Origin: an uncultured Christensenella sp.
GTDB lineage: Bacteria; Bacillota; Clostridia; Christensenellales; UBA1242
Length of the DNA stretch: 64,000 nucleotides
Reading direction: 5' to 3'
Assembly: GCA_949841595.1 (NCBI GenBank)
Contig: CATKZB010000002.1
Location: 1-64,000 of the forward strand
Shown: in pieces, positions 42,301-52,300 of the stretch
Layout: each line of letters opens with the position of its first letter
Numbering within the stretch: the first letter of the stretch is position 1
Made by a program: the position numbers and the translations under genes
The notes under the pieces: model-generated
Seen by the model: only the letters and a program-made list of their open reading frames with translations
The model's database searches: none
What the model was told of the DNA's origin: nothing

Positions 42301-43040
42301 GAAGGAACATCAGCAGGCCTTGTTTTTCTTGCAAATTCCAAAAGAGCTTCTTCTTGAGTGTTTTGAGTTTCTTTTTCCAAAACATTTTTAACAAGTCTAT
42401 GTCCACCAAACAATTTTGAAATTTCATCAGCTGTATAACCAAAGCATTTCAAGAAAAGTCCAAGTGTGATTTTATGCTTTCTGTCAAGAACAACTTTCAA
42501 AACTTCGTTTGCACCTTGTTCAAATTCAATATACATACCACGTTTTGGGATGATTTGTCCATGCAGAGTAGAGTTATCCCCAGACCTATCTCTCAAAAGA
42601 TAGTAATTTGGAGATTTGATAATTTGATTTACCACAACTCTTTCAACACCATTGAAAATGAAAGAACAGTCTTCTGTCATATAAGGAATATCTCCCAAGA
42701 AGACAACATCTTCAACAGCCTGACCAGTCTCTTCAACAACAAAACGAGTTTTCACATTGAGTGGAATAGAATAAGTTGCACTTCTTCTTTTGCACTCTTT
42801 TTTGTCATACTTAGGCATAACATCCAAAACTGGTTCAAGAAAATATAATTTTGCTTTACCAGAATAATCCACGATTGGAGAAAATTCATCAAGAACTTCC
42901 TTGATGCCATTTTCGATAAAATCCTTGAAACTGTTTCTTTGAATTTCAAGAAGAGGTGGAATGTCGATGTAACTTTCAAGTTGTGAGAAAGTATATCTTT
43001 CTGCTTTTCCGAATTTTTGTTTTTTCAAAAAATTTGACAT
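39336..43040 (-). CDS. rpoB: DNA-directed RNA polymerase subunit beta
   Basis: 1234 residues from ATG 43040, which is 7 bases from AGGAG; the ATG at 43046 is too close to it. It has the SQLSQLMDQVNPLSGITQKR cluster I region followed by the RRVSAVGPGG loop, PIETPEGQAIGL and GDKMSGRYGNKG. Residue Q501 is at the position of E. coli H526, a rifampicin contact; D516 and S531 equivalents are kept. The C-terminal tail is acidic. Strong promoter and leader hairpin upstream. Confidence 0.98.
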   Translation of the reverse strand: MSNFLKKQKFGKAERYTFSQLESYIDIPPLLEIQRNSFKDFIENGIKEVLDEFSPIVDYSGKAKLYFLEPVLDVMPKYDKKECKRRSATYSIPLNVKTRFVVEETGQAVEDVVFLGDIPYMTEDCSFIFNGVERVVVNQIIKSPNYYLLRDRSGDNSTLHGQIIPKRGMYIEFEQGANEVLKVVLDRKHKITLGLFLKCFGYTADEISKLFGGHRLVKNVLEKETQNTQEEALLEFARKTRPADVPSAETTRSYLNLWFFSEQWYNLSRVGRYNLNKKLSIERRVEGHILAEDVVSPDGEVIAKAGETATPEIAHKIKASGVNEVWVQLSDKKYLIRGNNRVKLSDVFPCDEKALGILEEVYYPVLAQLLKDNKSKEKRMQAIKEHAKDLMITTLTMDDILASISMYLDVIEDIAKTDKIEHLSNKRIATVGELFYDHFRSGVTKLVANVRETLQGKELSEVTPRQIVNPKAINRALRDFVASSQLSQLMDQVNPLSGITQKRRVSAVGPGGIKKERADAEVRDIHYTNYGRICPIETPEGQAIGLVNTLTSYAKVNEYGFLETPYRRVNKETGVVSNKCEYFMADIEDEAYIAQATEPLDEEGRFVNKRIICRHKDYAIEVPAKQVDFVDASPRQFISVATSLIPFVNSNEANRALMGANMQRQAVPLLRAESPIVGTGMEAKVAHDCGYTQLAKQDGTVEYVSADEVRIKNSKGEIDIYNLIKFDKTNDETCFNQKPCVVKGEHVKKGDIIIDGYSTDNGELALGKNVLVGYMNWEGYNYEDAILINERLVKEDVYTSICLKVEELKCRTTKLGDEVITRDIPNLGEEALKNLDENGIIRVGAEVRSGDILVGKVTPKGETELSPEERLLRAIFGEKAREVRDTSLRVQHGKGGVVVDVQVFSRKNKDELEPGVNELVKVTIAQKRKLSVGDKMSGRYGNKGCISIIMPEADMPFMANGRPLDIVLNPLGVPSRMNLGQVLEVHLGLVAGSLGWKVATPAFDGADAEKIQQLLVENNFPANGKVQLYDGRTGEPFENKTTVGMKYMLKLNHMVDSKIHARSIGPYSLITQQPLGGKALFGGQRFGEMEVWALEAYGASHVLQEMLTVKSDDVVGRVKTFEAIVKGQPIAEPGIPESFKVLVKELQALALDVKILTENDEEIELPELSQDEQDKLGIDNEVEKDLKNVTLDIDEMLSANDEKTEIQKEIEEETSMPAGLEDLNLFDDFGDFDE

Positions 43041-43061
43041 AATCATACTCCTGTAAAATTT

Positions 43062-43100
43062 AAAAAAAGGAATATGGGGGTCTCACAACCTCCTTATTCC
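43062..43100 (-). terminator. Terminator-like hairpin in the rpoB leader
   Basis: GGAATA-AGGAGG ... CCCCC-TATTCC then T7 on the minus strand (43100-43062), between promoter and ribosome site. Its U run ends about 20 bases before the rpoB ATG, so it can attenuate rpoB transcription. Confidence 0.75.
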
Positions 43101-43158
43101 TAAGTTTTTAAGTTAGATTTTGTAAATATTTTTTAACATAGCGCCAACTAACTAGTTA

Positions 43159-43187
43159 AGTTTATCAGAAAATCAAGCAAAAGTCAA
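43159..43187 (-). promoter_or_regulatory. rpoBC promoter
   Basis: TTGACT (43187-43182), 17 bases, TAAACT (43164-43159), minus strand. Transcription would start near 43152, giving a leader of about 110 bases to the rpoB start. Confidence 0.8.
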
Positions 43188-43299
43188 CAGTTTTTTCAAA
43201 AATTTTTGTAAATATTTTAAATTAGATTATTTATATTAAATAATATCACATATTTAGAAATTTTCAAAATAATTTTAGACAAGTTACAAAATTTTTAAA

Positions 43300-43328
43300 C
43301 AAAAAAAAGATATACATAACTGTATACC
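43300..43328 (-). terminator. Terminator after the giant lipoprotein
   Basis: GGTATACA-GTTA-TGTATATC stem with T9 after it on the minus strand, 9 bases from the stop codon. It isolates the lipoprotein operon from the rpoB promoter. Confidence 0.8.
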
Positions 43329-43336
43329 TTTTCATT

Positions 43337-46300
43337 TTATCTATTTAAAATTGGATTTCCATAAAGGGTCACAACCAATTTAAAATTGACATCAGCATTT
43401 TTTGGAGGTCTGTTATATGAGATATCACAATAGAAAGCATTTGTTTCCTTTGGCGTTATTTCTTGTTCTGTACTTTCTGATGAACTGCCCCCAGACGTAA
43501 TAGAGGCAATCACCACAGCAGAAATAATTTCTTCTCCACTAACTTTTTCATTCACAAGAACTGTCTTTCCTTCTTTTTCTTCCACTTTCAAAGTTGCACT
43601 GATATTTTCAAAAATTTCTGTCATATCATGCACAGCCACACTGCCCGTGATATTCATATAAGTGTTTTCAACCGTTTGCGAAGCAGAACTGTTGTTGAAG
43701 CCTATCACACCTCCAACATAATTGTCAACATCGCCTTTAGAATTGAATGAATAGACAATTGTTGCAACAGAAGTTGAAATTTCGTTTTGAGCATAAAGCT
43801 TTCCACCCAACTCAAAATTTCCTTCCTTTAAATTAGTTGTAAGTGAAATTGCACCGTTTCCGTTAACCATACCAACAATACCACCGATTGCCGTTTCAAC
43901 CAATTTATGTCCATAAACGGCAAGTCCAACATTTTTAACAACGATATTTTCAAAAGAAACTGAACCACTGTTATTTTCAATTGAACCAACAAGTCCACCA
44001 ACATAAGTAAAGCCAATCAAGTTAACTGAATCAATCAAAATGTTTTTAATTTCAGCTGAAGCAGTCACCTTTCCAACAAGTCCACCCAAATTTAAAACAC
44101 CATGGTCAGAACTCTGCTCACTCACTTGAATACTTTGAGTCATTGACACTTTATCTATTATTCCACCACTTACAAGCCCTGCAAAGCCACCCACAGCTTC
44201 AGGTATGGAAGGAATCTGTTTAAAGTTTTGGAAAGCAGTGCTTGTCCCATTGATTTGAACATCTTTAAAACTTCCTCTGCTTTCTCCTGCAACAAAACCA
44301 CCATAATTGTAAGCATTCACAAGAGTGTTTTGCAAAATGTCAATTTCAATCTTTTCAACTTTGACATCTGAATCAACAAAACCAAACATCAAACCAGCTT
44401 TTGCAGCCAAAACAGAGATTGCTTTATCAATAACACAGTTATAGACATTTCCGTTTCCACTTAAAACACCTGCCATAGCTCCAGCAAAAGAATAACCTTC
44501 AAAATTATTAACTCTGACATCGAAATTGTTTGAATTCAAGCTTATATCTTGATTTCTTGCTTTTGCACTATGCTGTGTATAGACATTTTGAATTTTATAA
44601 TTTCCAAGTGCTAAACCAACAACACCACCAACAACATTATTCCCCACAACAACAATTTGTTCTGTTGAATTAAGCCCAACATTGACATTGATGATATTTC
44701 CTCCGTCCAATCTTCCAGCCAAAGCACCCACAACATTAGTGTTTGAGAAAGACACAACAGAAGGGTTATAATCAAGGTTCATAATTGTACCTACAGCACC
44801 TGCAAGTCCACTCTTTCCAACTTCTGCAAACATACCAGCATAAACCATAGAATCACTTGACATAAGATTTAAGCCAGAAATTGACATATAATTGCCTTCC
44901 AAACAGCCCATAAATCTTGTTGTGTACAGTTTGCTGTTATAAATATAATCACTGTAATCAATATCACAAATCAAACGATAATGCGAATAATTGTAGTTTG
45001 CCGAATTGTTCTCTTGCAAAATATAATCTTCCATATTTTCAGCACTGCTGATAAGAATTGGATTATAAACACTTCCAAGAGCTGGATAACCACTTTCATA
45101 AATATAAATGTAATTTGCATAAGTTGCACCCGTGGTGTCATCCACAATATTTTCAATTCTGTCCAACTTTCTTTTTGATGTTACCACTATATTTGACGCA
45201 ACAAGTTCAATTCTTCCTGTGTTGAAAATTGAACCATTAAAGTTGTTTTTATCATTTTCATCCTTATTGAAGAACCATACTGAATTGATATCTCTGCCAT
45301 TTGCAACAACAAAGTTTTTAAAATTATCCAGATTTGCAAAATCTGCTTTTCTTAAAAGTCTTATATCAGTGTTTTCATCATAGTTAATTTCACCAATGCT
45401 TTGATTTATGCCTTCATCTTGCAAATAGAAACAGTCGACGATATTTCCTGATGTTGCATTAATATTATTTATTCTTGCAAATCCATAATTTGAAGTTTGA
45501 CTGCTTTCCAGCACACTTGTTGAGAAGCTTCTTTCAATACTTCCAGAATTTTCAAAAACAAAACCAGAAGCAAAAGCACCACTTTGTCTGAGTTGAATGT
45601 TTGAATAACAATCTTCAATATTTCCAGTGTTTGAATATACAAAACCAGTTATATTATTGCTTGAAACAATGGTGTTTTTGTCTCCATCATAATACATCTT
45701 TCCTGCCTCTGGGATTCCACTGACATAAGAAGCATAAATCTTTCCACTGTTTTCAATTGCAAAACCTGCAGTAAATTCTGAAGTCGTGTTAGTTTCATTT
45801 TTCAAACTTCCACCCAAGAAATAACTGCTTGCAATCAAACCACTGTTTTGACCAACAAATCCAGACAAGTTGACATTACTGAGAATATTTAGTTTAGAAC
45901 GAGAATTTGTGATATATCCAGAATTATTTGCCACCAAACCTGCAACATAAGAAGAATTTGCCACACTTGAGCAAACGACAGACAAACTTGCATCGTTCAA
46001 TGATTCAACCAATGCATTTGAGATTATTCCAGAATTTTGTGCCACCAACAATCCCATATTGAAAGTTGAGATATTAGTTCTAAACACAGTTGCACTTGTA
46101 AGTGTGATTGTCACATTCTTCAAAATAGATCCACTTGAAAGAGAACTAAATAAACCAATGTCGGAAACATCGTTCATATTATAGTTTCCAGCCATGATAA
46201 ATTTATATCCATTTCCATCCAAGCCTGCAATGTTTGCAGTGAGTGGCTTAAATTCGGTCATATTGTGTTCAGAAGCATATTCACTGCCTGGCAAAATGAT

Positions 46301-49300
46301 ATCATTAAGCAAAATATACCATTGATCATCTTTCATTTCCAAAAGTTCTTGATAATTCTCAATTGGAAGTGGGCTTTCTTCAGTGCTTTGCTCATGAACA
46401 TCAAATGCAAACTCTGTGTAAACTCTGTTTGCACCAACAGAAATCGAACTATATGAATAAGTTCCATTTCTCATAGTGTAATAAGCATTTGCAGAGAAAT
46501 GATATATGTCACTTTCAGCGTTATAAACTCTCAATGGAGTCACATTAAATGCATTGATGTAATAATAATCAGTTCTCAAAATTTTGTCTTGAGCAAGAGT
46601 TTCACTTTCTCCTTGCAAATAGACTTTCCATTCGATATTTTGAGTCATATCTGCAACAAATCTGTCTACTTCTTGATTTACATAAGGATTTGAAGAATCA
46701 TATTCCAAGAAATCTCTTATTGCAAATTCCAATTCAAAAGGATTTCCAACAGCAATGTTCACCACGCCATCTTGCATTCCTCTGACAATATCTTCATTCA
46801 CACCTTCAACATAAACATAGTTCATCACATATTCCATAACATAAAGCGACATTGTGTCATGAGTTGTGATTTGAACATTGTCAACAACCTTTGTTGCAGT
46901 TGTTTCGATATCCACTTTAAATCCAACATCATTGTTGTAACTTATGTTGTTTTCAGTGATTTTCAAAACATATTTTCCGTTTTCTTTTTCAACTTTTGCA
47001 ATATTCTCGTTTGAAGATGAAATGGAAATTTGATTTTCACTGAAACCATAAGAATCCAATGTCAATCCATATTGAAGTCCCCTTGCAACATAATAAGCTC
47101 CACCAAACTCTTGCTTATCGTCAAAGACAAGTTTTGCATAGCTTCCAAGCTTTGTTGTCAAGAAGATTGAAGAATTAATTTCTTTTTCTCCTTCATTTCC
47201 ATATTTAACATTAACATCGAAGCCGACATTTACGCCATCATCAACATTGATAGAAGGCATGTAATATGAAATGAAAATTTTGCCCGTGTAATTCACTGAA
47301 GCATCTTCGTTCTCAGTCTTGAAACTTTCATTCAATTGACTATAGAATTTTGAGAGTTCTTGATATGTAAATTGCAATTTTCCATTTTCATATCTGCCAA
47401 AAGTTGGAGCAGAGACATATTCAACACTTTTGTTTGCAGAAAGTTTTTCATACATAAACGCAAACGAAGCTTCTGTTGCACCATTTTGATAATTTAAAGA
47501 GTTGTTTGAAATGGTGAATTCTTCAAAAACAGCTTCAACTGGGTCAACTGAAATTTCAAGCATTCCCCTTTGAGATGGAACAACCACATTGTCAGAAACC
47601 GAAACATCGTTAAAATTTGAGAAATTATTTATGCTGACATAGTTGAGTTCTGCTTCATCAAGCAGAATCTTAAATGAAGTTGAAGCAATTCCATCTTCAA
47701 GCTCACTTGCATAAAGATAAACAGTATATTCTCCAAAAATGTTTTCACTGAATCTGTTTAAGAACTTCTCACTTAATGTGTTAACCTTACATGTATAATC
47801 AAACACATTTATTTCATCTTTTCTTCTTGTAAATGTCAAATCAAAAAGAGATTCCTTTGAACCATTAAGAGCATTTATGTATTGTCCCCAATCTTCAACC
47901 ATTCCAATGTTTTCTGGCAATCTGTCTTGAACAAGTTCACCTTTTTCATTGAAAATTTGATAGAACAACATTTCCTCTTGATTTGTTGACTCTATAGCAA
48001 CAAAATCTTTAAATTCGTTGTTTGTTTGCATTGAAATTTTGCTTGTGTTAGAGTAAATTGCCGTTGCAGAATCTCTGTAAAGCACATTTACTCCAATTTG
48101 AGCTTTATCAAGTTCGTAAACAAACACATAGTCTTTGTTTCCTATCTTAACAGTTATTTGAAGCATCGGCGTCAACAAATATCTATCCAAATCATCTTCT
48201 TCAGGCGAAGAATTTTTATCTTTGAAGAAAACAACTGTTTGTTTGTTCACTTGAACAACTGAAAAATCACCTTTTGTCTCTTCAATGTCAACAGACATTT
48301 GAGTGTTTTTGCTTAAGAGATAACTTACATTTTTATAGGTCAAAATCCCAGCCTTTGAAATTGAGAATTCGTTTCCATTTGCAGAAACAGCATCATTTAA
48401 TTCATAAGAAGAAATCACATGAATATTTGTGTTTGAATTTCCAAAAATTGTCACATTGCTATTGTCAGTGATGTTCACACCATTTGTGTTTGCACTTGTA
48501 TAGAACATAGAAGCTTTGATGTTTTTATCAAAGTAATTAACAACATAAATATACACAGTTTGAGAACTCATAACATTCAAAATGCTGGTAAGTTTCAGTG
48601 TAGCCAATCCCGTCTTTTTAACTATGAGATTCCCATTTAAATCTATTGACAAAATATCTTGAGTTGCTGAAGTTATTGTGACATCTTGAGTTTGAACCGA
48701 GAAAGGATAAAATTGAGAGTTTGGAGCAATGAAATTCAATTCTTCTATCTCATCTTGAACCTCTTGCCCAAGTTTTCCATTCAAATCACCCTGAACGCCA
48801 AAATAATACATAAAGAACAAGTTTATTTCAGAAGCTTCAGTTGATTTCATTGCAAAAGGACTTTCGCCCAACCCTAAACTTACATCTTTTGCATCAAATG
48901 TTATTGCATTAGCTATGCTGTAAGTGTTATCTGAATTTTTCTCAACTATTATATAGTCACCATAATAATCAGAAACTGAATTTGTGTTTGTTATGATCTT
49001 ATCAGAATTTGAAACAGAAACTTTATTACGTTTAAGATAAGAATCAGCACCAAAAACAAAACTCGTGTAACTTCTTCCATTTCTTGAAGAATTTCCAACA
49101 GCATAGAAACTTTTTCTTGTCAATTGGTTGCTGCCAAGACCTTCAATTTTCTTAAATTTGATCATCAACGAACTGTAGAAACTGTTACGTCCATCATCAA
49201 TGGCTTCAATTATGTTTTTGTTTGCTTCGTCACCAAAATTTGCAACTCGGTCAAAACCATATTGATCATTATAAAAATCATAACCAACAATTCCACCTAC

Positions 49301-52300
49301 ATATTCCACACCACGAACAAAAACTCTTGATGTGTTTTTCAAAATGTCAATCTTAGACAACTTGTTTGTGTCAACATAACCAGCGATTCCACCAACATAA
49401 TCCACATAACCAACATTTGAAGCACATGTTATCTCTCCACCCACAAGCAAATTGATCAAACTTGCATTTTCACTTTGTTCAGACTCTGGCAAAATGTCGG
49501 CTAAACCGTTTCCATTTGATTCATTATAAATTCTTGCACCACTGTTGACAACAGCGCCCACAGCACCACCAAAATATAAATTTTGATAATTTGTGAAGTT
49601 GCTAGCCCCCAAAATTTCAATTGAAGTAAAGGCAGAATAAGAAGAATAGCCATAAAGTTTGAAACTTGGATTGTTTGAAAGTTTTCTTTCAATTGTGCCA
49701 GCAGAAACACCTGCAATTCCCCCTGCAAACACCACAGAAGAATTTGCCGTTATTGTTGTTTTGTCGCTAAAATATGCCAAACTTTTTGGACTTTGATTTT
49801 CTCGGTAACACTTTTCAAAATCTTGAATAATATTACCGTAGTTTACTCCAACCAAGCCACCAAAATAGACTTTAGTTTGCGTTTTTGTTGAAATATCTGA
49901 CTTGCCAAGTCTTGCGCCAACATTCAACAAATTTGCTTTGTTGACAGAAGCCAAAAGCCCAATATAAGAGTCTTGTGACAAGTTTGCATTTATTTTGCCT
50001 GAGAAAGAAACATTTTCGATAACATTTTCTTCTGAATCATCTGCATTTATTTGTGCAAACAAACCGAGATAAGTTTCGTTTTCAACATTTGCATAGAAGT
50101 TGCTATTTCCAATCATGATGTTTGTGATTGAAGCTTGTGAATTTGTCCCTTTGATCGAACCACTGAAACCAACAACTTTTCCATTCAAAATTCCAATTGG
50201 AGCAAATCCACTTACAGCAGACATATCAATAACTGAAGAAATTTCATAATGACTTCTTAAAGTGATTTCATTTGCATTGATGTTTAAAACATCTTCGGCA
50301 GTTTCCAACAGATATGGATTTGCTTTAGAACCATTTCTAAATTGAATTTCAATTTTAATAGGTTGTTGTCCTGCTTGAATTGAAGTGTAAGAATCTCCCC
50401 ACTCAGCAGGATATATATATAAATTTCCAGTCAAAGAATCATTTATATCAACAATTGAATCTTGATATTCTTGGAAAAATCTTTCACATGATATATCAAT
50501 TGTGTAAACTCCTCTTTCTCTTTCGCTGTTGTTGACACTGTAAGTCAACATATTTGAATAAGGATTTCCATTTGTTCTCACAAACTCAACTCGAATATTT
50601 TTGTTTGTTGAATTTGAAGGATATGTATAAACTCCAAGACTGTAAGAAAGTTGATTGTTTGAGAAATTAAGTTTTGTCAAGCTTGAAGCAAGAGAAATAC
50701 TTTCAACAGTTTGATATTTAACTGCTGTTATTCTTGCATTATATCTTTTTGTTGAGTTTCTTTGTCTTAAGTTTGAATTCAAAACCAAAGTATGAGAAGC
50801 TTTAAAACGGTTTCTATAAGTGAGTGTTTCAAGATCAAACTCGCCAAAAACGCCAATTGAGAATACATTTGAAAATTTTACTTGATAACTTGCAATTGTT
50901 TCTCCAATTTCATTTTTTTCTGCAAAATCAAAATCACTAGCAAAAAACATCAAACCATTATTCAAAACCAACATAATGTTTTTGCTTTCTGTCTTCACTT
51001 CTGAGCCAAGCATGTAAGTCTTTGAAACAACAACTTCAGTTATGGTTGAATCCTTAACTCCTCCTCTCTCATTTTGTGCAAAGAAATAAACAAACTTTTT
51101 GTTAAATTTCTCTTTAACCATTTCTGAGTAGATTTGATCATTTGAAATTTCATAAGTGTAAGTGTTTGAAGCGCTGTTTTCAATTGCATTATCAAAAATA
51201 TCGGAAAATGCATTTTGTTTGAAGAAATATTGATAGAAGTTGCTTGAGTTTTCATTGTTTGCCACAACTGAAAGTGTTGTTGAAACATCTTCTTCTTGAA
51301 GATCTCCATCACCAAAATACACATTGTTGCTCAAAGCATAACTCTCGCCGTTTTTCAAATAATATTCATCCACAAGAGAATAAGAACTCACATTGACAAA
51401 ATATCTAAGTTCTCTCACTTTTGTTGCAAAATTTTCGACATTCACACCTGTCAATGTCACCGTGATGAATGTGTTTCCATTTTCCAAAGTGGTGATGCGA
51501 TAGTCAGAACCGACACGCGACACTGCAAGATACTTTCCGTCATCAGGCACCATTCTGATTCCATCACCCACAACATTTGCATCAACATGCAAATAAGCAG
51601 AATTTCCAAAAGTGATAGAGTCTTTATTTGAAGGATTCAAGATTTCCAAATTAACAATATTATCAAAATTTGAATTTTCTTCTTTTGCATAAGAAACAAA
51701 TGAAATAGACTCATTCCCTTCGTTTGCAAGTGTTATTGAAGATGTTGCTGGTTGCAAAGTTTTGACAATATTAAAAGTCAAATCCACAAACATACCATTG
51801 TCCAAAAACACCCTATAAATTCCTATTCCAGCCACTTTTGGAACAACATTTAAATTTAAATAATATCTGTTATTTTCAGCTAAATAAGGTATGCCACTAT
51901 TGCAAACAATGTCAACAACATCCAATCCACTTAAAAATTGACTGGTCGTGAATTGAAATTTTTGATCGGCATAAATCTGATGACTAAATTCTTGACCACC
52001 AGCATTCAAATCCAAATAATAATATCTATAGTCTTGATATTGCTCATCCTCTTGAATTAATGTTGCACCTTCAATGATTGAACAGTCAATTGTCAAACTC
52101 AACTCATCTTTTCCTTGCAAAATATCACTTTTCAAATGAACCACAAGTTGCGTTTCAGCTTGAGTAGCACCATATTTACCCCTCACATAAAACGACTTAC
52201 TTAAATCAGTGTAAAGTTTTCCTGAGCCACTTGAAACAGTCACTCCTTCATAAATCAAATCAATATAATTGCTGTCAAAAGTAAAATAAACACCATCAAA

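Noticed and set aside
43337..43420. LPxTG sorting signal on the giant protein
   Set aside because: The C-terminus ends YGNPILNR without a sorting motif or membrane anchor; anchoring is by the N-terminal lipobox.
18640..43490. Other C or G runs of five (18651, 19687, 29287, 40447, 41510, 43076, 43486)
   Set aside because: Too short for slippage-based switching, and within genes or leaders that are in frame.
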